A DNA stretch of 7,253 nt from an uncultured Brachyspira sp. (GCF_949287625.1 NZ_CASEGO010000132.1:1-7253); one strand, 5' to 3'; shown: positions 1-6,233, counted from the first letter of the stretch. Numbers and translations: made by a program. The notes: generated by a model not told the origin, from the letters alone.

Positions 1-327
1 CAGGGTAAAGGTTTTGCTGTAGTAGCAAGCGAGGTAAGAAACTTAGCTCAGAACTCTCAAACTTCAGCTAAAGATATAACAAATCTTATTGATGTAATTT
101 ATGAAAAAATTAATAAGTCAGCAGAAAAAGCAAAAGAATCTCAGCAGATATTTGAAGATTTGGAGAAAAAATTAGAAGAGACTTCAAATATAATGCGTGA
201 TATAAGCGAAACAGCAATAGAGCAGCAGTCCGGAGTAGATCAGGTAAATATAGCAGTGTCTCAGATGGATACAGTAACACAGCAAAATGCCGCTTTAGTA
301 GAACAGTCATCAAAAATGCCGCTTTAG
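1..327 (+). CDS. Methyl-accepting chemotaxis protein, 3' part, frameshifted
   Basis: This is the C-terminal cytoplasmic signalling part of a chemoreceptor; the gene starts before the window. Frame 1 opens with QGKGFAVVASEVRNLAQNSQ, the highly conserved hairpin tip of the MCP signalling domain that contacts CheA and CheW. It continues as a charged, heptad-like helix to QMDTVTQQNAALVEQSS, the conserved second methylation helix. The sensor, membrane and HAMP parts lie outside. After NAALVEQSS the frame reads KMPL and stops at 325-327, because a 29-bp tandem duplication (284-341) shifts it. The normal ending continues at 328-413 in another frame. The product would keep the signalling tip but lose the end of the second methylation helix. 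No CheR-binding pentapeptide is seen in the intact or shifted tail. MCP identity is very secure; whether the truncated form is real or an assembly error cannot be told from the sequence. Confidence 0.93.
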   Translation, partial: QGKGFAVVASEVRNLAQNSQTSAKDITNLIDVIYEKINKSAEKAKESQQIFEDLEKKLEETSNIMRDISETAIEQQSGVDQVNIAVSQMDTVTQQNAALVEQSSKMPL

Positions 328-341
328 TAGAACAGTCATCA
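284..341 (+). repeat. Exact 29-bp tandem duplication inside the MCP gene
   Basis: Positions 284-312 and 313-341 are identical 29-mers beginning AAAATGCCGCTTTAG. Identity breaks immediately outside: C283 against A312 on the left and A313 against T342 on the right. Because 29 is not a multiple of three, the second copy shifts the reading frame and brings in the TAG at 325-327. Losing one copy restores a full-length MCP tail. Confidence 0.97.
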
Positions 342-413
342 TCAGCAGCAGAATCATTATTAAATGAGGCTAGAGAGCTTGAAGATGCTATGAGTTTCTT
401 TAAATTAAAATAA
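328..413 (+). pseudogene. Out-of-frame C-terminal remnant of the chemotaxis protein
   Basis: Read in the frame of GTA 327-329, this stretch gives VEQSSSAAESLLNEARELED, then AMSFFKLK and a TAA at 411-413. It is the natural end of the MCP begun at position 1: removing one copy of the 29-bp duplication joins NAALVEQSS directly to SAAESLLNEA. It has no start codon or Shine-Dalgarno of its own, so it should be untranslated as the sequence stands. Confidence 0.85.
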
Positions 414-441
414 AATAAGTATTTAATTAATATAAAAAAAT

Positions 442-474
442 AAAACGTCTGGTAATTATTATCAGGCGTTTTTT
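442..474. terminator. Intrinsic terminator, probably bidirectional
   Basis: AAAACGTCTG (442-451) pairs with CAGGCGTTTT (463-472) as ten pairs with one G-T wobble. Two further weak pairs close a loop of about seven bases. The + strand continues TTTTTT and ends MCP transcription 29 bp after the natural stop. Read on the - strand the stem is followed by TTTTATTTTTTTATA, so it can also end the converging methyltransferase transcript. Confidence 0.85.
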
Positions 475-500
475 ATTTGTCATTTTTATAATTTTTAATA

Positions 501-1175
501 TCAGCTTATAACAAGCACAAACTCTCGTTTTTTATTATCCTGATATTTTATGCATATATTGTTTATACTGTCTATTACAATCTCTTCATTATCTGTTGTA
601 ATGTCCAAGCATAATGCCGCTTCTCTTTCTTTTGAATATACTTTTTTTACAGCATTCAAAACTTTATTAAGTCTGTATGGAGTATCTAAAATAATAACTG
701 GAACATTTAATTTTTTTAAATACATTAATTTTTTTTCTCTTTCTCTGTCATCACGAGGTAAAAGCCCAGCATAGTAAAACTCTTTAAAATTAAAAGGCAG
801 ACACATAATTGCTGCTGTAACACTGCTTACTCCTGCTACAGGGCGTACTTTTATATTATGAGAGTAGCAGTATTCAAGAAGAAGTCTTCCTGGGTCTTCC
901 AAAACTGGAGTTCCGCAGTCGCTTATAAGAGTAACAGTGCGGCAGTTTATAATTTTTGTTATTATATCATCAATATCTTTAGACTTTTTAGTATGCTCGC
1001 TAAACTCTATTAATGCTTCTTTTTCTTTTTTGATATTTAGTGCTTTAAAAAGAGTTGTTGCTTCTCTAAAACTTTCAACTAATATAATATCGCTTTCTAT
1101 TAATACTTCTTTTAATCTTTCTGTATTATCTTTATAATTTCCTATATCTCTTGCTGCTATATAAACTGTAAGCAT
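501..1175 (-). CDS. RsmI-like SAM-dependent methyltransferase (tetrapyrrole methylase fold)
   Basis: A 224-residue protein of the tetrapyrrole-methylase superfamily, closest in layout to RsmI, which 2'-O-methylates C1402 of 16S rRNA using SAM. Matches seen: IGN at residues 11-13 (RsmI has TPIGN), SDCGTP at 85-90 with EDPG at 93-96 (RsmI SDAGTP...DPG), RPVAGVSS at 111-118 (the PxPG-type loop), LLPR at 138-141, LDTPYRL at 163-169 (RsmI YEsPHRL), REAALCLDIT at 184-193 and EFVLVIS at the end. Divergent points: the TP before IGN is RD, and the CEDTR motif is VESFR (33-37). The usual C-terminal extension is missing; family members are about 270-290 residues. The start at 1175 is supported by AAAAGGAAG four bases upstream. 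It has its own promoter at 1202-1230 and converges on the MCP gene. Family is secure; the exact rRNA target is inferred and it could be a paralogue with another substrate. Confidence 0.8.
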   Translation of the reverse strand: MLTVYIAARDIGNYKDNTERLKEVLIESDIILVESFREATTLFKALNIKKEKEALIEFSEHTKKSKDIDDIITKIINCRTVTLISDCGTPVLEDPGRLLLEYCYSHNIKVRPVAGVSSVTAAIMCLPFNFKEFYYAGLLPRDDREREKKLMYLKKLNVPVIILDTPYRLNKVLNAVKKVYSKEREAALCLDITTDNEEIVIDSINNICIKYQDNKKREFVLVIS

Positions 1176-1201
1176 AAAACTTCCTTTTAAGTGATGATTA
1201 G

Positions 1202-1230
1202 TTTATACTAAAAATTTTTAAGTTTGTCAA
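1202..1230 (-). promoter_or_regulatory. Sigma70-type promoter of the RsmI-like gene
   Basis: On the - strand, a perfect -35 TTGACA (1230-1225) lies 17 bases from a -10 TATAAA (1207-1202), 27 bp before the ATG at 1175. The core between and including most of both boxes (1204-1227) is duplicated exactly at 1566-1589. Confidence 0.75.
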
Positions 1231-1250
1231 TTTTTTTATTCAACTTTTTC

Positions 1251-1281
1251 CCGCCGCACACCACAGGCGGACTTAGTCAAA
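1251..1281. repeat. GC-rich repeat unit, copy A
   Basis: CCGCC (1251-1255) and GGCGG (1266-1270) form a perfect small hairpin. The part at 1258-1281 (ACACCACAGGCGGACTT, then A or C, then GTCAAA) recurs at 1388-1411 with one mismatch in 24. It is followed by another small hairpin, TTGCA (1283-1287) with TGCAA (1293-1297). No coding function is visible. Confidence 0.7.
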
Positions 1282-1381
1282 GTTGCAAAAAATGCAAGTA
1301 TTGAAATTATTATTAAATTGTACTAATTATGTTTTATATGTAGAATAAATTACTAAATTCAGTTTAAAATGTAGCCTTTCG

Positions 1382-1512
1382 TTGCCGACACCACAGGCGG
1401 ACTTCGTCAAATGCAGTTCTTTCGCCTGCCTACGGCACGCAGAGCGAGGCGTACAGCGTCACAAAAGAACTAGGGTGTTGCGTAGCACACAGAGTGGCGG
1501 GCAAAGCCCTGC
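1382..1512. repeat. GC-rich hairpin-forming repeat block, copy B and tail
   Basis: This block starts with the second copy of the 24-mer (1388-1411), then has nested inverted repeats. AGTTCTTT (1415-1422) pairs with AAAGAACT (1464-1471), and inside it CGCCT (1423-1427) pairs with AGGCG (1447-1451). GTGTTGC at about 1475-1481 faces GCACAC (1485-1490), and GGGC-AAA-GCCC (1499-1509) forms a tight hairpin. Both strands are broken by stops, so it is not a gene. Composition and structure suggest a dispersed palindromic repeat (REP- or MITE-like); copy number elsewhere in the genome is unknown from here. Confidence 0.65.
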
Positions 1513-1540
1513 AAATATTTTAAATCAAAAAAATTAATTT

Positions 1541-1569
1541 TTGACAAATTATATTTGTTTAGGTATATA
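1541..1569 (+). promoter_or_regulatory. Putative + strand promoter sharing its -10 with an opposing promoter
   Basis: TTGACA (1541-1546), a 17-base spacer and TATATA (1564-1569) form a near-consensus sigma70-type promoter. It points rightward into the 3' end of the TPR gene, where no + strand gene is visible, so any transcript would be antisense to that gene. Confidence 0.4.
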
Positions 1570-1592
1570 CTAAAAATTTTTAAGTTTGTTAA
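1564..1592 (-). promoter_or_regulatory. Second copy of the methyltransferase promoter core
   Basis: On the - strand TTAACA (1592-1587), 17 bases and TATATA (1569-1564). It contains the exact 24-bp repeat of the 1202-1230 promoter and points through the GC-rich block toward the RsmI-like gene. It lies 15-43 bp beyond the TPR stop codon. One -35 mismatch makes it weaker on paper than the proximal copy. Confidence 0.45.
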
Positions 1593-1606
1593 AATCAAAT
1601 TTGGTA

Positions 1607-2485
1607 TTATATACATTTACTGAAAGAATATTTTTGGCAGCTACATTTTTGAAGCTCTCTTACCTTTTTTATCAGTTTTAAATGCTTTTTATAATCTTTT
1701 AATTTGTAATAGCATACTGAAAGATAGCATATAGTATATATATTATCATTTTTAAGTATGTCAAGCTGTTTATCAAAATTTTCTATGGCATTTATATAAT
1801 CTTTAACTGCTAAACAGCAAAGTCCCATGTAATAATATATGATATCATTATCATCAGATATTTCTTTTGCTTCTAATAGATTTTCCATAGCCTTTTTATA
1901 TTTATCCATTTTATAATATGATACTCCAAGGCATAATGCTGTATGATAATCTTTTTTATTATTTTCATTGCATTGAGCAGATTTTTCTAAATATTCTATG
2001 GCTTCATCATAATTATGAAGTCTGTAATGGCATATTCCCACCCATTTAAGATTTTCAGCAGTAATACCCTCTATATTCAGAACATTAGTATAATATTTGA
2101 ATGCCTTTTTATATTCGCATAGGCTGTAATATGATGAAGCAAGCCATCTGTGTATATTATGATTATAAGGAGATAATTCTAAAGAGAAAGTTAAATATTT
2201 AATAGCTTTTTTATACTCATTTATATTATTATATGAAGCTCCAAGATAGAAGAAATAATAATAATGGATACTATTTTTATTTTCTAAAGCTGTATTTAAT
2301 GCTTTTTCAAAATACTTGATAGCCTCTCTATATTCAGCTAGCATATAAAGTGAAAATCCAGCTCTGAAATAGTATTTTGAATCTTTTTCTATTTCTATGA
2401 GTTTTTCATATATATCAAACAGATTTTGATAGTCTTTATTTTTATATAATTCTTCAGCCTTTTTTATATAAAATTCTTTATCCAT
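1607..2485 (-). CDS. Tetratricopeptide repeat (TPR) protein
   Basis: A 292-residue protein made almost entirely of TPR helix pairs, a scaffold that binds other proteins. Eight units can be read at roughly residues 5-32, 38-63, 77-104, 111-138, 145-172, 182-209, 215-242 and 249-278, with the usual pattern such as LGASYNNINEYKKAIKYLTF. The N terminus has no signal peptide or membrane helix, so it is probably cytoplasmic. The tail is cysteine-rich (KCSCQKYSFSKC) and might bind metal, which is speculative. A longer frame begins at a TTG at 2539. I chose ATG 2485 because the extension is not TPR-like and lacks a Shine-Dalgarno; AAGA a few bases before ATG 2485 is only a weak site. A TATAAT lies at 2510-2505 without a well-spaced -35. 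Partner and role are unknown. No convincing terminator follows. Confidence 0.85.
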   Translation of the reverse strand: MDKEFYIKKAEELYKNKDYQNLFDIYEKLIEIEKDSKYYFRAGFSLYMLAEYREAIKYFEKALNTALENKNSIHYYYFFYLGASYNNINEYKKAIKYLTFSLELSPYNHNIHRWLASSYYSLCEYKKAFKYYTNVLNIEGITAENLKWVGICHYRLHNYDEAIEYLEKSAQCNENNKKDYHTALCLGVSYYKMDKYKKAMENLLEAKEISDDNDIIYYYMGLCCLAVKDYINAIENFDKQLDILKNDNIYTICYLSVCYYKLKDYKKHLKLIKKVRELQKCSCQKYSFSKCI

Positions 2486-2588
2486 AATATTCTTGCATGT
2501 GTATATTATAAATAAACTTAAATATTTATAATAAGTCAAATATAATAATAAAAAAATCAGAATAAATTTTACTTATTATCTATTAAAA

Positions 2589-2616
2589 TTAAGACTTATA
2601 TTTCCGAATATATAGT
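2589..2616 (+). promoter_or_regulatory. Putative promoter with overlapping palindrome upstream of the dehydrogenase homologue
   Basis: TTAAGA (2589-2594), 16 bases and TATAGT (2611-2616) make a plausible sigma70-type promoter 28 bp before the start codon. A perfect inverted repeat, TATATT-TCCG-AATATA (2597-2612), occupies the spacer and touches the -10. That placement would suit a repressor operator. AT-rich DNA makes such matches fairly easy, so confidence is low. Confidence 0.35.
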
Positions 2617-2643
2617 AAGAAATATAAAAAATAGAAGAACAAT

Positions 2644-3795
2644 ATGGCTATAATAGAATTTAATATACCAACAAAAATTACATTCGGAATTGATTCTCTT
2701 GATTGTTTGCCGGATACTATCAAAAAGTACGGCGGAAGAACTGTATTGGTGACAGACGGGGCTTCTTTCAATCAAACAGGATTAATAGATCAAATAGTTA
2801 ATAAACTTAATGAAAAATTTATTAATGTAATGGTTTATTCTGATGTAAACTCTACAAGTACAAGCGATGCTGCTGATATAATTGCCAATTTGGTAAGATA
2901 CAGCAAAGCAGAATCAATAGTTGCTGTAGGGGGCTTTAAAATACAAAATACGGCAAAAGGAGCTGCTGTTGTAGTAACTAACAGCGGAGAGGCTTCAGAC
3001 TATATAAATGGTCAGCCAGTATATCATAAGCCTTTGCCTATTATAGCTGTACCTACAATCTTGGGTTCTTTGTCTGAAATAGCTACTGGAATGTGTCTTT
3101 ATGATAAATACGATGAAGTAAATAAACAGAACAATGAAGATAGTGTATTTTCTTCAAACTGTATTATAGATCCTGCTCTATATACTACAGTTCCAGTAAA
3201 ATATGCTGTAAGCAGTGCATTATCAGTATTTGCTTTGTCTTTTGATATATATATGAGTAATACTCTTACAAGTATTACAGAACCTTTAATAATTCATGCT
3301 ATGAAAATAAGTATGCAGGGACTTAAAAAACTTATTTCTGACAGCAACAATATAGATAATATAACAACTTTAGCTGCAGCAAATATGTTATGTGCAGCTT
3401 CAGCATGTCATAGCAGTTTGGGAGCTATAAGGGCATTATCTATTGCTATCAACAGTGTTTATGCCGTTAATAAATCTATGGTATGCTCTATACTTCTTCC
3501 TCATATAATGGAGTATTATATTACAGTTGCACCTGATAAATATGTTGTTCTTACTAATGTTATAGATGGTATAGACCCAGAAATGACTCCTTTTGAAATT
3601 GCAAATCAGGCATCTCAGCATATAAAGAAATTTCTTCTTAATATTAATTTGCCTACTAGATTAAATGAAATTAATATAGACAGAAGTAAATTTGATAAAG
3701 TAGCAGAATTAGCATTGCAGTATAAGGGTATGGATCAGCTTCCTCGTGCAATGAACTTTGATTCTATTATGACTATATTAGAGCAGGCATATTAA
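2644..3795 (+). CDS. Iron-containing alcohol dehydrogenase family protein, active site degenerate
   Basis: A 383-residue protein, the normal length for the Fe-ADH/GldA family (NAD(P)-dependent, group III metal alcohol dehydrogenases). The N terminus has a Rossmann-like half (IEFNIPTKITFG at 4-15; VLVTDGA at 34-40). The all-alpha C half keeps family landmarks such as SLGA (258-261) and ILLPH (283-287). Key motifs are altered. The nucleotide loop GGGSxxDTAK is GGFKIQNTAK (96-105). PTTAGTGSE is PTILGSLSE (137-145). The DAxxH metal motif reads SVFAL (194-198). The second metal-binding His segment before ILLPH shows K277 instead of His, with H256 in CHSSLG as the only obvious candidate ligand left. 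It may therefore be an enzymatically dead or repurposed paralogue, although that is inference from unaided alignment. The start is supported by GAAGAA six bases upstream. Its stop codon overlaps that of the converging exonuclease gene. Confidence 0.82.
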   Translation: MAIIEFNIPTKITFGIDSLDCLPDTIKKYGGRTVLVTDGASFNQTGLIDQIVNKLNEKFINVMVYSDVNSTSTSDAADIIANLVRYSKAESIVAVGGFKIQNTAKGAAVVVTNSGEASDYINGQPVYHKPLPIIAVPTILGSLSEIATGMCLYDKYDEVNKQNNEDSVFSSNCIIDPALYTTVPVKYAVSSALSVFALSFDIYMSNTLTSITEPLIIHAMKISMQGLKKLISDSNNIDNITTLAAANMLCAASACHSSLGAIRALSIAINSVYAVNKSMVCSILLPHIMEYYITVAPDKYVVLTNVIDGIDPEMTPFEIANQASQHIKKFLLNINLPTRLNEINIDRSKFDKVAELALQYKGMDQLPRAMNFDSIMTILEQAY

Positions 3796-4655
3796 TCTTC
3801 GCTTTTAGGAGCGTATTTGTACGGTTTCTTATGTAATGCGTCTATTAGTTTTTTATTCGGCTTATAATTAGTTATAGGCGGAAGAGGTTTATATTCTAAA
3901 AGACTGCAGTTATAGCTTTCAGCATATTTATTGTATGCCAAACATAAAAGATATTCCAAGTTTATAGTATCAAGCAGATTATAATGTATAAGTGAGTCAA
4001 TAGCGGTTTCATCTTTAGTATCCTGATAATAATTCCATAATAAAACAGCTGTATATCCAGTAACTCCTTCCATATCATCACCGCGTGAAAGTCCTACATC
4101 CTGCTCTATTTTTTTTAATCCCCCTGTATATCCAAGCTCTTTAAGTACAAAGCGTAAATCTATCTGAGCACATTTTATCGTTGTAGCAAAGTATCTCTCA
4201 AGAAAAGGTATATCAAAGCATGAACCATTAAATGTTACTACTATAGAATAATTTTTTATATAATCAAGAAATTCATTTTCATTTCTGCCATGAACAAAGA
4301 CTCTCATTTCCTTGCCGTTATAACAGCCTATAACTGTAATATCTGCCTTAGAAGGTTTTATTCCAGTAGTTTCTATATCCAAAAAAACAGTTTTATCCAT
4401 AAGAAGGGGGTAAAGCCTGTATATTATAGGTGTAGGCAATCTCTTTAAGAAATAATGATAATTTTTATTTTTATAATTATAAATACTTCTAGGAAGTTCA
4501 TCTTTTAGGGCTTCTCTGATGCTTTTAGGCATAGCATAATAATCTATATTTTTTAATGTATCCTCCCAATCAACAGCACCTTCTTCCCATAGGAGGCTCT
4601 CTTTTTTAGGACCGATTCCCTCTATATGCTGAAATGTTCTCTTCAATAAATCCAC
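3792..4655 (-). CDS. YprB-like RNase H-fold DEDD exonuclease
   Basis: A 287-residue protein with the RNase H-like exonuclease fold (RNase_H_2/YprB type), expected to act on DNA or RNA 3' ends with two metal ions. Catalytic residues are readable: FLDIETTG supplies D93 and E95, FNGSCFDIPFL supplies D148, and YNLLD supplies Y225 and D229, a DEDDy arrangement. In front (10-35), HIEGIGPKKESLLWEEG resembles a helix-hairpin-helix-type DNA-binding turn, as in B. subtilis YprB relatives. The C-terminal 40 residues are basic and proline-rich with no domain I recognise. AAAGG 7-8 bases before ATG 4655 serves as ribosome site. It follows cysS by 31 bp with no terminator between, so it is probably co-transcribed from the cysS promoter. 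Its stop codon (3792-3794) overlaps the end of the dehydrogenase gene. The substrate is unknown. Confidence 0.82.
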   Translation of the reverse strand: MDLLKRTFQHIEGIGPKKESLLWEEGAVDWEDTLKNIDYYAMPKSIREALKDELPRSIYNYKNKNYHYFLKRLPTPIIYRLYPLLMDKTVFLDIETTGIKPSKADITVIGCYNGKEMRVFVHGRNENEFLDYIKNYSIVVTFNGSCFDIPFLERYFATTIKCAQIDLRFVLKELGYTGGLKKIEQDVGLSRGDDMEGVTGYTAVLLWNYYQDTKDETAIDSLIHYNLLDTINLEYLLCLAYNKYAESYNCSLLEYKPLPPITNYKPNKKLIDALHKKPYKYAPKSED

Positions 4656-4686
4656 ATAATTACCTTTATTATTTTATTATTTATAA

Positions 4687-6102
4687 CTATTTCCTTTTCC
4701 ATTTTACACCCTGAGGCGTATCCATTATCTCTATACCAATAGATAATAATTGATTTCTTATTTCATCTGCTTTTTGATAATTTTTCTCTTTTTTAGCTAA
4801 TGTACGTTCTTCTATAAGTTTATTAATCTCTTCATCATCTTTGTTTTCTTCTTCATCATTTATCTTAAAGCAGTTTATTATATTATTTACTCTTTCTATA
4901 AATTTAATCATTTTATCTCTTGTTTCATTATTGATAGAATCAAAAGATGTATTTGCATTTTTTATAAGTGTAAATAATACTCCTAATGCCTCTGAAATAT
5001 TTAAATCATTATAAACAGAATCAGAAAACTTATCATTAGCTTCATCTATTTCTTTTGATAATTTATCATTAATTTCATTAGCATCAGTTTTGTTTATATC
5101 TTTTAATCTGAATATAAAGTCATTCACTCTGTCAATAGCACTTTGAGACTGTTTAATGCCTTCTATAGTGAAATTTAATTGTTTTCTGTAATGTGAGTTT
5201 ATAAGCGAATATCTTATAGCCTCTTTAGAAAGTCCTTTATCAAGCAAATCTCTTAAAGTATAAAAATTGCCTTTAGATTTTGACATCTTCTCTCCGTCAA
5301 CTATTAAATGCTCGCAGTGAAGCCAATAATTAACAAACTTTTCATTGAATGCTGCTTCATTCTGAGCTATTTCATTTTCATGATGAGGGAATTTATTATC
5401 AACTCCTCCAGTATGTATATCAAAATGCTTACCCAAATACTTACAGCTCATAGCAGAGCATTCTATATGCCAGCCAGGTCTTCCTTTTCCGAATGGAGAA
5501 TCCCAATAAACATCTCCGTCTTCTTCAGTATATGCTTTCCAAAGTACAAAATCGCTTGCATTTTCTTTATCGTATTCATCATTAAGTACGCGTCCTGAAG
5601 CTCCTTCAAGAAGTTCCTGCTTATCTAAATTGGCAAGCTCTCCGTATTCTGGAAATGTACTTATTTTAAAATATACTGAACCGTCTGCCTCATAAGTATG
5701 TCCGTTTTTTTTGAGAAGTTCTATAATATCAATCATCTCTTTTATATGGTCAGTAGCAGCAGGGTTAACAGAAGCCTTTTTTATTCCCAATGTTTTTATA
5801 TCTTCAAAGAATGCCTCTTTGTATTTTTTAGTATATTCATTTAAAGAAATATGATTTTCTTTAGAGTTTTTTATAGTTTTATCATCAACATCAGTCAGAT
5901 TCATAACAAGTTTAACATTGTATCCGTAATCTTCTAATACTCTTCTAAGCAAGTCGCTGAATACATAAGCTCTGAAATTACCTATATGAGCATAGTTATA
6001 TACAGTAGGTCCGCATGAGTACATTCCTACTTCACCCTCTTTAATAGGTTTGAATACTTCTTTTTCTCTGGTTAATGAATTATATAATACTATCTCTTTC
6101 AT
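4687..6102 (-). CDS. cysS: Cysteinyl-tRNA synthetase
   Basis: A 471-residue class I aminoacyl-tRNA synthetase that charges tRNA-Cys with cysteine using ATP in the cytoplasm; length is typical. The signature motifs are all present: MYSCGPTVYNYAHIGN (27-42) with the HIGH-motif variant HIGN, NLTDVDDK (68-75), WHIECSAM (211-218), DIHTGGVDNKFPHHENEIAQ (228-247) and KMSKS (272-276). The four zinc ligands that give cysteine specificity line up as C30, C215, H240 and E244, with the same 25-residue C-to-H spacing as in E. coli. The C terminus ends in the usual anticodon-binding region (RTLAKKEKNYQKADEIRNQL). AAGGA lies about 13 bases before ATG 6102, slightly far. It leads a probable two-gene unit with the YprB-like exonuclease, from the promoter at 6133-6160. 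No T-box or other leader regulator is visible in the short leader. Confidence 0.97.
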   Translation of the reverse strand: MKEIVLYNSLTREKEVFKPIKEGEVGMYSCGPTVYNYAHIGNFRAYVFSDLLRRVLEDYGYNVKLVMNLTDVDDKTIKNSKENHISLNEYTKKYKEAFFEDIKTLGIKKASVNPAATDHIKEMIDIIELLKKNGHTYEADGSVYFKISTFPEYGELANLDKQELLEGASGRVLNDEYDKENASDFVLWKAYTEEDGDVYWDSPFGKGRPGWHIECSAMSCKYLGKHFDIHTGGVDNKFPHHENEIAQNEAAFNEKFVNYWLHCEHLIVDGEKMSKSKGNFYTLRDLLDKGLSKEAIRYSLINSHYRKQLNFTIEGIKQSQSAIDRVNDFIFRLKDINKTDANEINDKLSKEIDEANDKFSDSVYNDLNISEALGVLFTLIKNANTSFDSINNETRDKMIKFIERVNNIINCFKINDEEENKDDEEINKLIEERTLAKKEKNYQKADEIRNQLLSIGIEIMDTPQGVKWKRK

Positions 6103-6132
6103 AAAAAAAATTTTCCTTAAAATATTATAAAC

Positions 6133-6160
6133 ATTTTACTTAAAAGACTTTATTTGTCAA
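6133..6160 (-). promoter_or_regulatory. Sigma70-type promoter of cysS
   Basis: On the - strand, a perfect TTGACA (6160-6155), 16 bases and TAAAAT (6138-6133), one mismatch from TATAAT. The transcript would start about 20 bases before the cysS ATG. The promoter lies 35 bp past the terminator hairpin of the upstream unit. Confidence 0.65.
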
Positions 6161-6194
6161 GGTGCTGTTATGTATTTTTTATAAAAGATAAATC

Positions 6195-6233
6195 AAAACA
6201 AAAATCCCCCTTAAAATATTTTTTAAGAGGGAT
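6195..6233 (-). terminator. Intrinsic terminator of the secreted-protein/small-ORF unit
   Basis: The arms 6204-6216 and 6221-6233 pair over twelve of thirteen positions (one C/A mismatch) around a four-base loop TATT. On the - strand the stem ends GGGGGAT and runs into TTTTGTTTTG. It lies about 75 bp after the 31-codon ORF and insulates cysS from the upstream transcript. Confidence 0.85.

Larger units (their letters stand above)
1228..1589. other. Candidate inserted or duplicated 362-bp segment bounded by 24-bp direct repeats
   Basis: The gene-free stretch 1176-1606 holds a 24-bp sequence at 1204-1227 repeated exactly at 1566-1589, offset 362 bp. Between the two copies lies the GC-rich repeat block, in an otherwise AT-rich intergenic region. 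This fits an element inserted into the methyltransferase promoter with duplication of the target, or a recombination-generated segment. No transposase and no clear terminal inverted repeats are visible, although both ends of the GC-rich part carry CCCGCC in opposite orientation (1250-1255 and, on the - strand, about 1496-1501). The insertion reading is inference; the repeat is directly visible. Confidence 0.5.

Noticed and set aside
110..313. 67-codon - strand ORF opposite the MCP gene
   Set aside because: Shadow of the conserved MCP signalling domain with no ribosome site.
550..1137. Two + strand ORFs (550-774 and 937-1137)
   Set aside because: They are antisense to the well-supported methyltransferase gene and have no ribosome site or family features.
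1382..1512. CRISPR-like or tRNA-like reading of the GC-rich repeats
   Set aside because: Only two related units at unequal spacing, no regular spacers, and no cloverleaf or TPsiC/anticodon arms could be drawn.
2486..2539. N-terminal extension of the TPR protein from a TTG start at 2539
   Set aside because: No Shine-Dalgarno, a rare start codon, and the extra 18 residues do not resemble TPR sequence; ATG 2485 is better.
5308..5598. 96-codon + strand ORF inside cysS
   Set aside because: Entirely antisense to conserved CysRS motifs; a coding shadow.
6103..6160. T-box or other riboswitch upstream of cysS
   Set aside because: The leader from the predicted start is only about 20 bases and has no T-box motif or antiterminator.
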